A DNA stretch of 64,000 nt from Bradyrhizobium sp. SZCCT0148 (GCF_018129985.1 NZ_JAFCKT010000002.1:496001-560000); one strand, 5' to 3'; positions 45,122-54,231 are shown, counted from the first letter of the stretch. Notes: generated by a model from the sequence alone, not told the origin. Numbers and translations are program-made.

Positions 45122-46297
45122 TCAGTCCTTGTCCTGATCTTTGTCCTGGCCAGCGGTGGCCGACAGCCCGAGCAGGCCGGCGAGCGAGCGCTTGTGGCCG
45201 GTGTCGATGGTGGCATAGACGCTCATGCCAGCCTTCAGCTTCCGCACGTACTTGTCGGTCTCGTCGAAATAGATTCGGATCGGCACGCGCTGCACGACCT
45301 TGACGAAATTGCCGGTGGCGTTCTGCGGCGGCAGGATGGCGAATTGCGCACCGGTGCCGGGCGAGAGCGAGCCGATCTTGCCCTTGAAGACGTGGTTCGG
45401 GAAAGCGTCGACCTCGAGTGTCACGGGCTGCCCTTCGGTGACGTGGGTGAGATCACTCTCCTTCGGGTTGGCGTCGACCCAGGGGTGAGCGACGTCGATG
45501 ATGGAGAAGACGGGCGTGCCGGCGGTGACGAACCGGCCGAGCTGGATCTGCTCGACCTGCGTCGCGACGCCGTCCATCGGTGCGCGCAGCACGGTATGGT
45601 CGAGGTTGCGCTGTGCGTCGTCCAGCTTGGCTTTCGCCTGTGCGTAGGGCGGGAACTGCTCCAGCGGCAACGCTGCATCGCCGAGCAGCTGCGTCTTGGC
45701 ATTGGAGAGTTGCTGCTTGATGTATTGCGCCTGCGCGCCGGCGGTGACCAGCGCATTCGAAGCGTTGTCGAGATCGAGCTGCGAGCCGAAATTGTTCTTC
45801 ACCAGCGCCTGCTTGCGCTCGACGTCGCGCTGCTTCAGATCGATGCCTTGCTGGGCAAGGTTGAGCATGTCGCCATAGATCTTGATGTTGGCGACGAGAT
45901 TGTCATAGGTCGTGCGGGTCTGGGCGAGTTGCGCCTTTGCCTCGTCGACCGCGTGGCGGAACGGAACGGGGTCGATCTCGAACAGCTCGTCGCCGCGCTT
46001 GACCGACTGGCCTTCCTTCACGACCACCTTCAGGATCTTGCCGGAGATATCGGGCGTCACCAGGACTTTCTGCGCGCCGACATAGGCGTCGTCGGTGCCG
46101 ACATAGCGGCCGCCATGCAGATAAAAGGTGAGGCCGCCGACGACCACGACGAGAGGCAGCACGACCAGAAGCAGGAAGCGGCGATAGCGCCGCAGGCCTG
46201 CGACCAGACGGCGTCGCGGATTGGTGCCGGCTTTCTTGGTCGGCTTGCCGCTGTCGGTCTTCTGCTCGGGCTGGAACTTGAGTACCTGGTCAGCCAT
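45122..46297 (-). CDS. HlyD/EmrA-family periplasmic adaptor protein
   Basis: 391 residues. A cytosolic N-terminus (about 37 residues) leads into one membrane helix (FLLLVVLPLVVVVGGLTFYL), then a lipoyl-like half-motif (GTDDAYVGAQKVLVTPDISGKI), a long coiled-coil hairpin and the second half (LDHTVLRAPMDGVATQ). It bridges the inner-membrane EmrB-like pump to an outer-membrane channel. Its ATG overlaps the marR 3' end by 8 bases, and the marR-emrA-emrB order suggests a single operon. Confidence 0.94.
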   Translation of the reverse strand: MADQVLKFQPEQKTDSGKPTKKAGTNPRRRLVAGLRRYRRFLLLVVLPLVVVVGGLTFYLHGGRYVGTDDAYVGAQKVLVTPDISGKILKVVVKEGQSVKRGDELFEIDPVPFRHAVDEAKAQLAQTRTTYDNLVANIKIYGDMLNLAQQGIDLKQRDVERKQALVKNNFGSQLDLDNASNALVTAGAQAQYIKQQLSNAKTQLLGDAALPLEQFPPYAQAKAKLDDAQRNLDHTVLRAPMDGVATQVEQIQLGRFVTAGTPVFSIIDVAHPWVDANPKESDLTHVTEGQPVTLEVDAFPNHVFKGKIGSLSPGTGAQFAILPPQNATGNFVKVVQRVPIRIYFDETDKYVRKLKAGMSVYATIDTGHKRSLAGLLGLSATAGQDKDQDKD

Positions 46298-46772
46298 AGC
46301 GCTGCTCCTTGCGCGCCTGTTCCGCGCTGCTGGTCTGGATCGCGGTGCGCACGTTTTCCTTGATGGTTTCGAGTTGGGTGAGCAGGCGATGGGCGTCGGC
46401 CGGCGTGATGCCGTCCAGCGCGTTGGCCGTCAGCTCGGACTTCAACCCGCTCATCCGGCCCAGCAATTGCCGGCCGGCCTTCTTGAGATAAAGCCGCTTG
46501 ACGCGGCGGTCCGAAGCGTCGCTGCGACGCTCGATCCAGTCACTGTCGCAGAGCTTGTCGATCAGGCGGGTCAGCGTGATCGGCTGCATCTCCAAGAGCT
46601 CGGCGAGTTCCGACTGCTTCATGCCCTCGCTGCGCTCGACCTTGGCCAGCACCGCCCATTGCGCGCGGGTGATGCCGAAACGCGAAGCCTCCTTGTCGGC
46701 ATAGACGCGCAGGAGGCGGTAGAGCTCGCCCAGCGTGAAGAGGAAGTTCTGGTCGACGGACCCGCGGGTCAT
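46290..46772 (-). CDS. MarR-family transcriptional regulator (repressor of efflux operon)
   Basis: 160 residues. A winged helix fold with FGITRAQWAVLAKVERSEG, SELAELLEMQPITLTRLIDK (recognition helix) and RRSDASDRRVKRLYLTKKG-like wing (here RVKRLYLKKAG). The ATG at 46772 is preceded by GGAG (9-base gap). It heads the efflux operon and its own upstream region holds a 9-bp perfect dyad (46787-46815), so autorepression with induction by a phenolic ligand is likely. Confidence 0.94.
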   Translation of the reverse strand: MTRGSVDQNFLFTLGELYRLLRVYADKEASRFGITRAQWAVLAKVERSEGMKQSELAELLEMQPITLTRLIDKLCDSDWIERRSDASDRRVKRLYLKKAGRQLLGRMSGLKSELTANALDGITPADAHRLLTQLETIKENVRTAIQTSSAEQARKEQRYG

Positions 46773-46786
46773 AAGCTTTGTCTCCA

Positions 46787-46815
46787 ATGAGCTTGAATAT
46801 AATAAGCAAGCTCAT
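46787..46815. promoter_or_regulatory. MarR-type operator palindrome
   Basis: ATGAGCTTG (46787-46795), AT-rich 11-base spacer, CAAGCTCAT (46807-46815): a perfect 9-bp inverted repeat with about 20 bp between arm centres, as for MarR dimers. It lies just upstream of the MarR coding region and 110 bases from the divergent zur-like gene, so it could also affect that gene. Confidence 0.75.
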
Positions 46816-46926
46816 GATTTTTTCATGGCTGGTGAACGCGATGCTGTCCCGCAGCAAGAGCATGGCTGTCAGCAGCGCCGCCGTCCTGCTTTGGGTTCCG
46901 CGCTCGAAATGCTAGAAGGCAGTGGT

Positions 46927-47421
46927 ATGACCCTCGCAAAGCCGGCCTTTCCCGCGCCCGACCATGATCACGGCCGCTGCACCGCAGACGCGCTGGCGCA
47001 TGCCGAGGCCGTTTGCGAGCAGCGCTCGCAGAAATTCACGCCGATACGCCGGCATGTGCTGGGGGCGCTGCTCTCCAGCCACCGCCCGCTCGGCGCCTAC
47101 GAGGTGATCGACGAATTGGCAAAGTCGATGGCGCGGCCGGCGCCGATCACGGTCTACCGTGCGCTCGATTTCCTGATGGCCAACGGCCTGGTGCACCGCA
47201 TCGAAAGCCGCAATGCCTATCTCGCCTGTGCCGCCCACGACCACGACGCGACGTCGGCGGTGGCGTTCCTGATCTGCGAGCGCTGCGGGCTGGTCGGCGA
47301 GATCCCGTCGGCGTCCTTTGCCAACGATATCAACGTTGCCGCGCGCAGTTCAGGCTTCGCACCCAAGCTGTCCGTGGTCGAGATCACGGGCATCTGCACC
47401 CATTGTCAGAAAGCTGCATAA
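46927..47421 (+). CDS. zur: Fur-family regulator, Zur-like
   Basis: 164 residues. The N-terminal winged helix (KFTPIRRHVLGALLSSHRPLGAYEVIDEL) has the Zur-type RPLGAYE turn, with AITVYRALDFL recognition helix (here PITVYRALDFL). Zinc-binding features are HDHGRC, AAHDHDA, CERCG and CTHC (paired CxxC structural site). It should repress zinc uptake genes when zinc is replete. GAAGG supports the start at 46927. Gene order zur-eamA-ispG with gaps of 36 and 12 bases suggests an operon. The Fur-family identity is firm; Zur versus other Fur-type is the less certain part. Confidence 0.88.
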   Translation: MTLAKPAFPAPDHDHGRCTADALAHAEAVCEQRSQKFTPIRRHVLGALLSSHRPLGAYEVIDELAKSMARPAPITVYRALDFLMANGLVHRIESRNAYLACAAHDHDATSAVAFLICERCGLVGEIPSASFANDINVAARSSGFAPKLSVVEITGICTHCQKAA

Positions 47422-47457
47422 AGCCAACAACGGCGCAAAGCCGGTTTTCGGGAAGAT

Positions 47458-48411
47458 ATGTCCTCACCACAAGCCAACTCCTCCGCCGCACGCCCCCTTA
47501 GTGCCGGCGCCATAGCTCTGATGCTGATGCTGTGCCTGACCTGGGGGTTCAACCAGATCGCGGTGAAATTGGTGCTGCCGGACATTCCGCCGATGCTGCA
47601 GGCCACGATCCGCTCCGCGGGCGCGCTGCCGGTCCTCTTCCTCATCGGCACGTTTCGCGGCGTCAAATTCTTCGAGAATGACGGCACTTGGAAGCCGGGC
47701 CTGATCGCCGGGCTGATGTTCGGTATCGAATTCGTGCTGATCTTCCAGGGGCTGCGCCTCACCTCGGCGTCGCGCGCGGTGGTGTTCCTCTATACCGCGC
47801 CGTTCTTCGTTGCGCTCGGCTCCTACCAGGTACTCGGCGAGCGGCTCGGCGCATCGCAATGGCTGGGTCTCGCCATCAGCTTTGCCGGCGTCGCGCTTGC
47901 GATCGGCGTGCCGCAGCCCAATGTCGATACGCATGTCCTGCTCGGCGACCTCATGATCGTCGGCGGCGCCGCGTTGTGGGCGGCGACCACACTGGTCGCC
48001 AAGGGGACGCGCCTGCGGTTCGCAGCGCCCGAGAAGGCGCTGGGCTATCAGGTCGCGATCTCGATCCCGATCCTGGCACTGGCGGCCTGGCTGTTCGGCG
48101 AGACCATCACGCACACCCCGGCGCCGCTGTCGCTCGGCCTGATGGCGTTTCAGGCGATCTGGGTGGTTGGAACCACGTTCACGCTTTGGTTCGCTCTGGT
48201 GAAGACCTATTCGGCCAGCAAATTGTCGGCTTTTACCTTCATCACCCCTTTGTTTGGCGTGGTCGGTAGCTATTTCATCATGCATGACACCCTAAGCTTG
48301 GCGTTCGGGGCGGCAGCTGTCCTTGTAATTGCTGGGCTTTTTCTGGTTAACCGTCCGAGCCAAGTCGCTGCGGCGCCGCCCGATGCATTGCTGAACGTCA
48401 CCAAAACCTGA
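47458..48411 (+). CDS. EamA/DMT-family transporter
   Basis: 317 residues with ten membrane segments and two EamA repeats: first half CLTWGFNQIAVKLVLPDIPPM to VVFLYTAPFFVALGSY, second half LGDLMIVGGAALWAATTLVAKG to SAFTFITPLFGVVGSYF. It is an inner-membrane metabolite/drug exporter of the DMT superfamily; the substrate is not predicted. It sits between zur and ispG, 36 bases after the former. Confidence 0.92.
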   Translation: MSSPQANSSAARPLSAGAIALMLMLCLTWGFNQIAVKLVLPDIPPMLQATIRSAGALPVLFLIGTFRGVKFFENDGTWKPGLIAGLMFGIEFVLIFQGLRLTSASRAVVFLYTAPFFVALGSYQVLGERLGASQWLGLAISFAGVALAIGVPQPNVDTHVLLGDLMIVGGAALWAATTLVAKGTRLRFAAPEKALGYQVAISIPILALAAWLFGETITHTPAPLSLGLMAFQAIWVVGTTFTLWFALVKTYSASKLSAFTFITPLFGVVGSYFIMHDTLSLAFGAAAVLVIAGLFLVNRPSQVAAAPPDALLNVTKT

Positions 48412-48423
48412 TATTTGGACCCC

Positions 48424-49707
48424 ATGAACAAGCTCGAAACCACCATCGATTCCGACATCGCGGGGCCCGCGCCGCGCCATCACACCACCCAGGTCAAGGT
48501 CGGCGACGTCGCCGTCGGCGGCGGTGCACCGATCGTCGTGCAGTCGATGACCAACACCGATACCGCCGACATCGACGGTACCATTGCCCAGGTCGCAGCG
48601 CTCGCGCGCGCCGGCTCCGAAATGGTCCGCATCACCGTGGATCGCGAGGAAGCCGCGGCCGCCGTTCCGCACATTCGCGACGGCCTCGCCAAGCGCGGTA
48701 TCAACACGCCGCTGATCGGCGACTTCCACTATATCGGCCACAAGCTGCTTGCGGCCTATCCGGCCTGCGCCGAGGCGCTCGCCAAGTATCGCATCAATCC
48801 CGGCAATGTCGGTTTCAAGGACAAGCGCGATACCCAGTTCGCCGACATCATCGAGATCGCGAACAAGAACGACAAGCCGGTGCGCATCGGCGCCAATTGG
48901 GGTTCGCTCGACCAGGAGCTGTTGACCAAGCTGATGGACGAGAACGCCGCCTCTGCCAATCCGCGCGACGTGCGCGCGGTGACGCGCGAGGCCATGGTGC
49001 AGTCCGCGCTGCTCTCGGCGGCGCGCGCCGAAGAGCTCGGCATGCCCAAGAACCGCATCATCCTCTCCGCGAAAGTCTCGGCGGTGCAGGATCTGATCGC
49101 AGTCTACCAGGATCTCGCCAGCCGTTCCGACTACGCCATCCACCTTGGTCTCACCGAGGCCGGCATGGGCACCAAGGGCATCGTGGCGTCCTCCGCCGCG
49201 CTCGGCATCCTCTTGCAGCAGGGCATCGGCGACACCATCCGCATCTCGCTGACGCCGGAGCCCGGCGGCGACCGCACCCGTGAAGTGCAGGTCGGCCAGG
49301 AGCTCCTGCAGACCATGGGCTTCCGCACCTTCGTGCCGCTGGTCGCGGCGTGCCCCGGCTGCGGCCGGACCACCTCGACCACGTTCCAGGAGCTGGCGCG
49401 CTCGATTCAGGATTTCATCCGCGACGAGATGCCGACCTGGAAGACGAAATACCCGGGCGTGGAAGAACTCAACGTCGCGGTGATGGGTTGCATCGTCAAC
49501 GGCCCCGGCGAATCCAAGCACGCCAATATCGGCATTTCCTTGCCCGGCACCGGCGAAGCCCCGGCCGCGCCCGTGTTCGTCGACGGCAAGAAGTTCCGCA
49601 CCCTGCGCGGGCCCACCATCTCCGCCGACTTCAAGGCGCTGGTGATCGACTACATCGAGCAGCGCTATGGCCAGGGCGCCAAGGTGCCGGTGACGGCGGC
49701 GGAGTAG
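48424..49707 (+). CDS. ispG: 4-hydroxy-3-methylbut-2-enyl diphosphate synthase (flavodoxin/ferredoxin)
   Basis: 427 residues. It has the GcpE N-terminal [30 protein letters not shown] and the [4Fe-4S] ligands: CPGCGRTTS and GCIVNGPGE (Cys triad). It performs the penultimate MEP-pathway step, using reduced ferredoxin or flavodoxin. The ATG at 48424 is preferred to a TTG at 48415, giving a 12-base gap after eamA. A strong terminator follows at 49731-49768, so this ends the operon. Confidence 0.97.
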   Translation: MNKLETTIDSDIAGPAPRHHTTQVKVGDVAVGGGAPIVVQSMTNTDTADIDGTIAQVAALARAGSEMVRITVDREEAAAAVPHIRDGLAKRGINTPLIGDFHYIGHKLLAAYPACAEALAKYRINPGNVGFKDKRDTQFADIIEIANKNDKPVRIGANWGSLDQELLTKLMDENAASANPRDVRAVTREAMVQSALLSAARAEELGMPKNRIILSAKVSAVQDLIAVYQDLASRSDYAIHLGLTEAGMGTKGIVASSAALGILLQQGIGDTIRISLTPEPGGDRTREVQVGQELLQTMGFRTFVPLVAACPGCGRTTSTTFQELARSIQDFIRDEMPTWKTKYPGVEELNVAVMGCIVNGPGESKHANIGISLPGTGEAPAAPVFVDGKKFRTLRGPTISADFKALVIDYIEQRYGQGAKVPVTAAE

Positions 49708-49730
49708 GCGTTTCTTCAACATCGGATTCA

Positions 49731-49768
49731 TAAGGCGGGTTAGCGCAGCGTAACCCGCCTTATTTTTT
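49731..49768 (+). terminator. Rho-independent terminator after ispG (class F repeat)
   Basis: TAAGGCGGGTTA (49731-49742), loop GCGCAGCG, TAACCCGCCTTA (49751-49762), then TTTTTT (49763-49768): a perfect 12-bp stem followed by a U-tract, 23 bases after the ispG stop. The stem resembles the class F repeats at 22709 and 63197. Confidence 0.92.
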
Positions 49769-49855
49769 GCGCGCGCGAAGTGGCTGGTTACGCTTCGCGA
49801 ACGCGCCTGACATTGCTACGATGCTCCCAATCAAAACTGATCGGGAGACACGCCA

Positions 49856-50752
49856 ATGAGCTCACTCGCCGGCAAGCAGGGTCCGCGCTATCGCCACACG
49901 ACCGAAGACGGCGCACCCTTCGAAACGATTGCGGTCGAAAAGCTAACCCCCATCATCGGCGCGGAAATCTCGGGCGTCGACATCGGCAAGGTCGTCGACG
50001 GCGATAGCCGCTCCAACCAGCAGATGGACGAGATCCACCGCGCGCTCGCCGAAAACCTCGTCATCTTCTTCCGCGACCAGCACATCACGCCGCAGCAGCA
50101 TCTGGCTTTCGGCCGCAAGTTCGGCGAGCTGCATTTTCATCCTGCAGCGCCCCACGAGGACGAAGACCCCGCGCTGATGAAGATCTATGCCGACAAGAAT
50201 TCGCCGCGGGCCAATGGCGAGGGCTGGCATTCCGACGTGTCCTGCGATCTCGAACCGCCGATGGGCTCGATCCTCTACATCAAGCAATGCCCGCCGCGCG
50301 GCGGCGACACGCTGTTCGCCAACATGTACGCGGCCTACGAGGCGCTGTCCGATCGCATGAAGGCCTATCTCGATGGGCTCACCGCGCTGCATGACGGTGA
50401 GCCGATCTATCGCGGGCTCTACGCGAATTACGGCGTCGCCGACCGACCGTCCTATCCGAGCGCCGAGCATCCGGTGGTGCGCACGCATCCGGTCACGGGC
50501 AGGAAGGCGCTCTACGTCAACCGCGGCTTCACCCGCCACATCAACGGCATCCCGCGCGACGAGAGCGACGCGATACTCGCCTATCTCTACCAGCACGCCG
50601 AGAACCCGCTGTTCCAGTGCCGCTTCCGCTGGACCGAGAACGCCATTGCGTTCTGGGACAACCGATGCACCCAGCACCGCGCGATGTGGGACTACTGGCC
50701 GCATACGCGCTCGGGGACGCGGGTGACCGTGAAGGGGGAGCGGCCGGTGTGA
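49856..50752 (+). CDS. TauD/TfdA-family Fe(II)/2-oxoglutarate dioxygenase
   Basis: 298 residues. The metal triad is visible: H and D in GEGWHSDVSCDLEP (HxD) near residue 123, distal H in CTQHRAMWDYWPHTRSG, with Arg in the latter region (RSGTRV) for 2-oxoglutarate. The N-terminal IGAEISGVDIGK is typical of TauD/TfdA. It hydroxylates a sulfonate, aryloxy acid or similar acid; the exact substrate is unknown. GGGAGA at good spacing supports the ATG. Its stop overlaps the start of an amidase gene by 3 bases. Confidence 0.93.
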   Translation: MSSLAGKQGPRYRHTTEDGAPFETIAVEKLTPIIGAEISGVDIGKVVDGDSRSNQQMDEIHRALAENLVIFFRDQHITPQQHLAFGRKFGELHFHPAAPHEDEDPALMKIYADKNSPRANGEGWHSDVSCDLEPPMGSILYIKQCPPRGGDTLFANMYAAYEALSDRMKAYLDGLTALHDGEPIYRGLYANYGVADRPSYPSAEHPVVRTHPVTGRKALYVNRGFTRHINGIPRDESDAILAYLYQHAENPLFQCRFRWTENAIAFWDNRCTQHRAMWDYWPHTRSGTRVTVKGERPV

Positions 50753-51546
50753 GAACGTCGAGGCGTGCTATCGCGGTCTCGCTGATCCCGCTGTTGCTTT
50801 CGCCAATCGACGTTGCGTGGGCAGCCGGCGCACCCAAGCCGGCGAGGTCGAGAGCGACCGCGCCGGCGGCATGCGAGCCGCACAAATTCCGGATCGTCGT
50901 GGACGTCGGCCACACCCCGGAATCCTACGGCGCGCTGAGCGCTCGCAACGATCCCGAATTCGGCTTCAACTTCAGGCTCGCGAGACTGGTCACCACCAAA
51001 CTCAGGCACGAAGGCTTCGCGGCGACACGGCTTCTCGTCACGGATGGCAAGGCGCGGCCGAGCCTGTTCAAGCGTGTCAGTGCCGCGAATGACGGCCGGG
51101 CCGATCTCTTCCTGTCGATCCACCACGATTCGGTGCCGGACAAACTCCTCGAGACCTGGGAGTTCGATGGCGCGAAGAGCTATTTCAGCGACCGCTTTTC
51201 GGGCCACTCGCTGTTCGTGTCGCAGCAGAATTTACGCTTCGCCACCAGCCTGTTGCTGGCCCGGATGATCGGCAGGCAGTTGAAGGAGCAGGGCCTGCAA
51301 TATGCCAGCCAATACACCTTGCCGCTGATGGGCCGTTACCGGCGCCAGTTGCTCGACAAGGATGTCGGCGTCTATCGCTACGACAATCTCGTCGTGCTGT
51401 CGCGGACGAGCAGTGCCGCAGTGCTGCTCGAGGCCGGCTCCATCATCAACCGCGACGAGGAAATGGCAATGAACTCGCCGGAGCGGCATGAGACGATTGC
51501 GGCGGCGGTGGCGTCGGCCATAGGGGAGTTTTGCGCGCGGCGGTAG
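50749..51546 (+). CDS. Exported N-acetylmuramoyl-L-alanine amidase-type protein (Amidase_3)
   Basis: 265 residues starting at GTG 50749, which overlaps the TGA of the TauD gene (GTGA), with GGGGGAG 6 bases before it. A Sec signal (SRRAIAVSLIPLLLSPIDVAWA) is followed by the Amidase_3 zinc ligands: VVDVGHTPESYG (His), NDPEFGFNFRLA (Glu), LFLSIHHDSV (His), plus the catalytic Glu in LLEAGSIINRDEE. It should cut the amide linking stem peptides to muramic acid in the periplasm. The translational coupling with a dioxygenase is unusual. Confidence 0.9.
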   Translation: MRTSRRAIAVSLIPLLLSPIDVAWAAGAPKPARSRATAPAACEPHKFRIVVDVGHTPESYGALSARNDPEFGFNFRLARLVTTKLRHEGFAATRLLVTDGKARPSLFKRVSAANDGRADLFLSIHHDSVPDKLLETWEFDGAKSYFSDRFSGHSLFVSQQNLRFATSLLLARMIGRQLKEQGLQYASQYTLPLMGRYRRQLLDKDVGVYRYDNLVVLSRTSSAAVLLEAGSIINRDEEMAMNSPERHETIAAAVASAIGEFCARR

Positions 51547-51579
51547 ATTGCACCGCTGCGCTCGCAATGACGAAGAAAG

Positions 51580-53187
51580 TTACAGCGGCGTCCGCCGATA
51601 CTCCCGGTTCGCCAGGCTCGCCTCCTCCAGGTCCAGATCGCGCTCGATCCGGCGGCGCGTCTCGTCGGTGATCTGGCCGTCGCGCAGGAGATCGTGGATG
51701 AACTTGCGCTCGGCGGCGATCAGCTCGCGGGTCAGCGCGGTGCCGGCGGCGGAGACGTCGTGGTGGGTGGGGTCAAGTGAATCGGGGAGCTGACTGATAC
51801 GGATGTCATGGCGGGCGCGCAGCAGCCGCATCACTTCGTCGGAGACGTCCTTCTCTTCAGTCAGCGCGTCGAGCGATTTCAGCGCGGCCTCGAGGGCCTG
51901 GCGTCTCGCCGCGATCTCGGCTTCGTGCTCGGCGACATGCTCGTTGCGGCCTGCTTCGGCGACGCCGAGCCAGCGCACCACGGGCGGCAGCGTGAGGCCG
52001 ACGCCGATCAGCGTGACGAAGATGACGCCGAAGGCCACGAAGAGGATCAGGTCGCGATACGGAAATGCATCGCCACCGGGCAGCGTGAACGGCAGCGCCA
52101 GCGCGGCCGCGAGCGACACCGCGCCGCGCACGCCAGTGAAGGCGAGCACGAACGGCCACTGCCACGGCGGCGACGGGTCGCGCTTGCGCAGCGATTTGCT
52201 GAGCATCCGCGGCAGATAGGTTGCGGGATAGAGCCAGGCAAAGCGCGCGGTCACGATGATGACCAGGACCAATGCGGTCGCGATCAGGATGTCGTCGAGC
52301 GGGAACGCCTTCGACTTCTCGTAGAGCGCCCGCATCTGGAAGCCGGTGAGCAGGAACAGCACGCCCTCGATCAGGTAGATCACGAGGTCCCAGAAGAAGA
52401 TGCCTTGCAGGCGGGTTGCCGACGAAATCAGCAACGGGCCGTTCCAGCTCACATAGAGGCCGCAGGCCACCGTCGCGATCACCCCGGAGCCCCCGATATG
52501 CTCGGGCAGCCAATAGGAGACGTAGGGGGTGATCAGCGAGAGCGTCAGCTCGACCTGCGGATCCCCGGACCATTTGCGGAAGCGAAGGGAGAGCCAGCCG
52601 ACGCCGATGCCGAAGGCGATTTCGCTCGCAACGATGAGCAGAAATTCGCCGGCTGCGAGCGGCAGCGAAAAATGCCCGACCATGATGGCGGCCAGCGCGA
52701 AGCGGTAGAGGATCAGCGCGGTGGCATCATTGGCCAGCCCCTCGCCCTCGAGGATGACCAGGAGCCGTCGCGGCATGTTGAGCCGGCGTGCGATCGCGAG
52801 CGGCGCCACCACGTCGGGCGGCGCGACGATGGCGCCGAGCAGGAAGCCGATGGTCCAGGGCAGGCCGATCATGTAGTGGGTGGCGGCCGCCACCAGCGCC
52901 GCAGTGAAGATCACGGCCCCGACCGCGAGCAGCACGATGGGGCGCAGATTTTTCCGGAACTCGCGCCAGCTCATGGCGACGCTGGCCGAGTAGATTAGCG
53001 GCGGCAGCACCATCAGCAGCACCAGTTCCGGCGGCAATTCCACCGCCGGCATGCCCGGCACGAAGGCAAGGCCGACGCCAGCCAGCATCAGCAGGATGGC
53101 GGGGGCGACGTTGAAGCGGCGTGCGGCCAGCGCCACGCCTGCCAGCACGGCGAGCAGGATGAGAAAGGTCTGAAACTTCGCTTCCAT
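51580..53187 (-). CDS. CPA1-family Na+/H+ antiporter
   Basis: 535 residues. About 12 membrane segments cover the first 420 residues, with LVLLMVLPPLIYSASV, the ion-site region LGAIVAPPDVVAP and LEGEGLANDATALILYRF, and TGVRGAVSLAAALALP typical of CPA1/NhaP. A C-terminal soluble tail (about 110 residues, helical, acidic) may regulate it. It exchanges Na+ or K+ for protons in the inner membrane. Start at ATG 53187. It lies 48 bases downstream of the beta-lactamase gene on the same strand. Confidence 0.94.
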   Translation of the reverse strand: MEAKFQTFLILLAVLAGVALAARRFNVAPAILLMLAGVGLAFVPGMPAVELPPELVLLMVLPPLIYSASVAMSWREFRKNLRPIVLLAVGAVIFTAALVAAATHYMIGLPWTIGFLLGAIVAPPDVVAPLAIARRLNMPRRLLVILEGEGLANDATALILYRFALAAIMVGHFSLPLAAGEFLLIVASEIAFGIGVGWLSLRFRKWSGDPQVELTLSLITPYVSYWLPEHIGGSGVIATVACGLYVSWNGPLLISSATRLQGIFFWDLVIYLIEGVLFLLTGFQMRALYEKSKAFPLDDILIATALVLVIIVTARFAWLYPATYLPRMLSKSLRKRDPSPPWQWPFVLAFTGVRGAVSLAAALALPFTLPGGDAFPYRDLILFVAFGVIFVTLIGVGLTLPPVVRWLGVAEAGRNEHVAEHEAEIAARRQALEAALKSLDALTEEKDVSDEVMRLLRARHDIRISQLPDSLDPTHHDVSAAGTALTRELIAAERKFIHDLLRDGQITDETRRRIERDLDLEEASLANREYRRTPL

Positions 53188-53235
53188 GATGGTCTGTCTT
53201 GACCCGGAAGCGACGGCTGCGTCAATGCGTCCGGC

Positions 53236-54093
53236 TTACGCCAGCCGCTCGGCCACCATCCGCCCGATGCGTGCAAAGGCGGCTTCGATCTGCGCCGCGT
53301 TCGGCGTGCCGCCCTGGGTATAGGCCGCGATCAGGATCGGCGTATCGGGCTTCGGCCAGGCGACCGCGATATCGCCCGATGCATCCTTGCCGTTGTTGCC
53401 GGTCTTGTCGCCGATGGTCCAGCCTGCGGGCAGGCCGCCGCGCAGCCGGTTCGCGCCGGTCTTGCAGTTCACCATCCATTCGGTGAGCAGGGCACGCGAC
53501 GCCGGCGTCAGTGCCTCGCCCACCACCAGGCGCCGCAAATTTCCCGCCATCGCTGCCGGCGTCGTGGTGTCATGGGGATCCCCGGGCGGCGAGCGGTTGA
53601 GTTCGGGCTCGTTGTGATCCAACCGCGAGGTGGTGTCCCCGAGCGACCGCCAGAACGCGGTGAGCGCGGCGGGGCCGCCGATCCGTGCCAGCAGCAGATT
53701 GGCGCAGGTATTGTCGCTGAGCTCGACGATCGCCTTGCACATGTCGCTGACCGACATCGCGCCCGCCGCAAGATTTTGCTTGGCCACCGGCGCATACTCC
53801 AGCAGATCGGCCTTGCCGTAAGCGATCATGGCCGCAAGCTTCTCTTCGCCGCGATCGACTCGAGCCAACACGCAGGCCGCGAGGGAGGCCTTGAAGGTCG
53901 AGCACATCACGAAGCGCTCGTCGGCGCGCCAGGCGAGCTTCTCGCCGGTTGCAAGGTTCTCCGCATAGACCCCGATCCGCCCACCGCTGTCGCGCTCAAA
54001 GGTTTCGAGCTCCGGCGGCGGCTCGGCGGCAAGCGCGGGGGAAGCCGCAATCCAGCATAGCGAGGCGAGCAGGGAACGGCGATCGAGCGGCAT
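53236..54093 (-). CDS. bla: Class A beta-lactamase
   Basis: 285 residues with an export signal (LLASLCWIAASPALAA). The active site is complete: CSTFK (Ser70, Lys73, with Cys at 69), SDN (Ser130), EPELN (Glu166) and DKTGNNG (Lys234-Thr-Gly). Asn occupies 237-238, so the Cys69-Cys238 disulfide of class A carbapenemases is not possible. It hydrolyses beta-lactams in the periplasm. It is a chromosomal gene without ampR nearby. Confidence 0.95.
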   Translation of the reverse strand: MPLDRRSLLASLCWIAASPALAAEPPPELETFERDSGGRIGVYAENLATGEKLAWRADERFVMCSTFKASLAACVLARVDRGEEKLAAMIAYGKADLLEYAPVAKQNLAAGAMSVSDMCKAIVELSDNTCANLLLARIGGPAALTAFWRSLGDTTSRLDHNEPELNRSPPGDPHDTTTPAAMAGNLRRLVVGEALTPASRALLTEWMVNCKTGANRLRGGLPAGWTIGDKTGNNGKDASGDIAVAWPKPDTPILIAAYTQGGTPNAAQIEAAFARIGRMVAERLA

Positions 54094-54146
54094 GGGAAGC
54101 TTTCAGGGGCGCCGAAGGTTGGGTTAAAATGAACTCGCTATTGCGC

Positions 54147-54231
54147 CGTCATTGCGAGCGCAGCGAAGCAATCCAGCGTCTCCGCCAAGGGAGTCTGGAT
54201 GGCTTCGTCGCAAAAGCTCGTCGCAATGACG
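54147..54231. repeat. Palindromic intergenic repeat, class B
   Basis: CGTCATTGCGAGCGCAGCG... with GCAATCCAGCGTCTCC matched by GAGTCTGGATGGC and ending CGTCGCAATGACG. It closely resembles 8969-9050. The flanking parts of this 205-base gap hold nothing else that I recognise. Confidence 0.8.
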
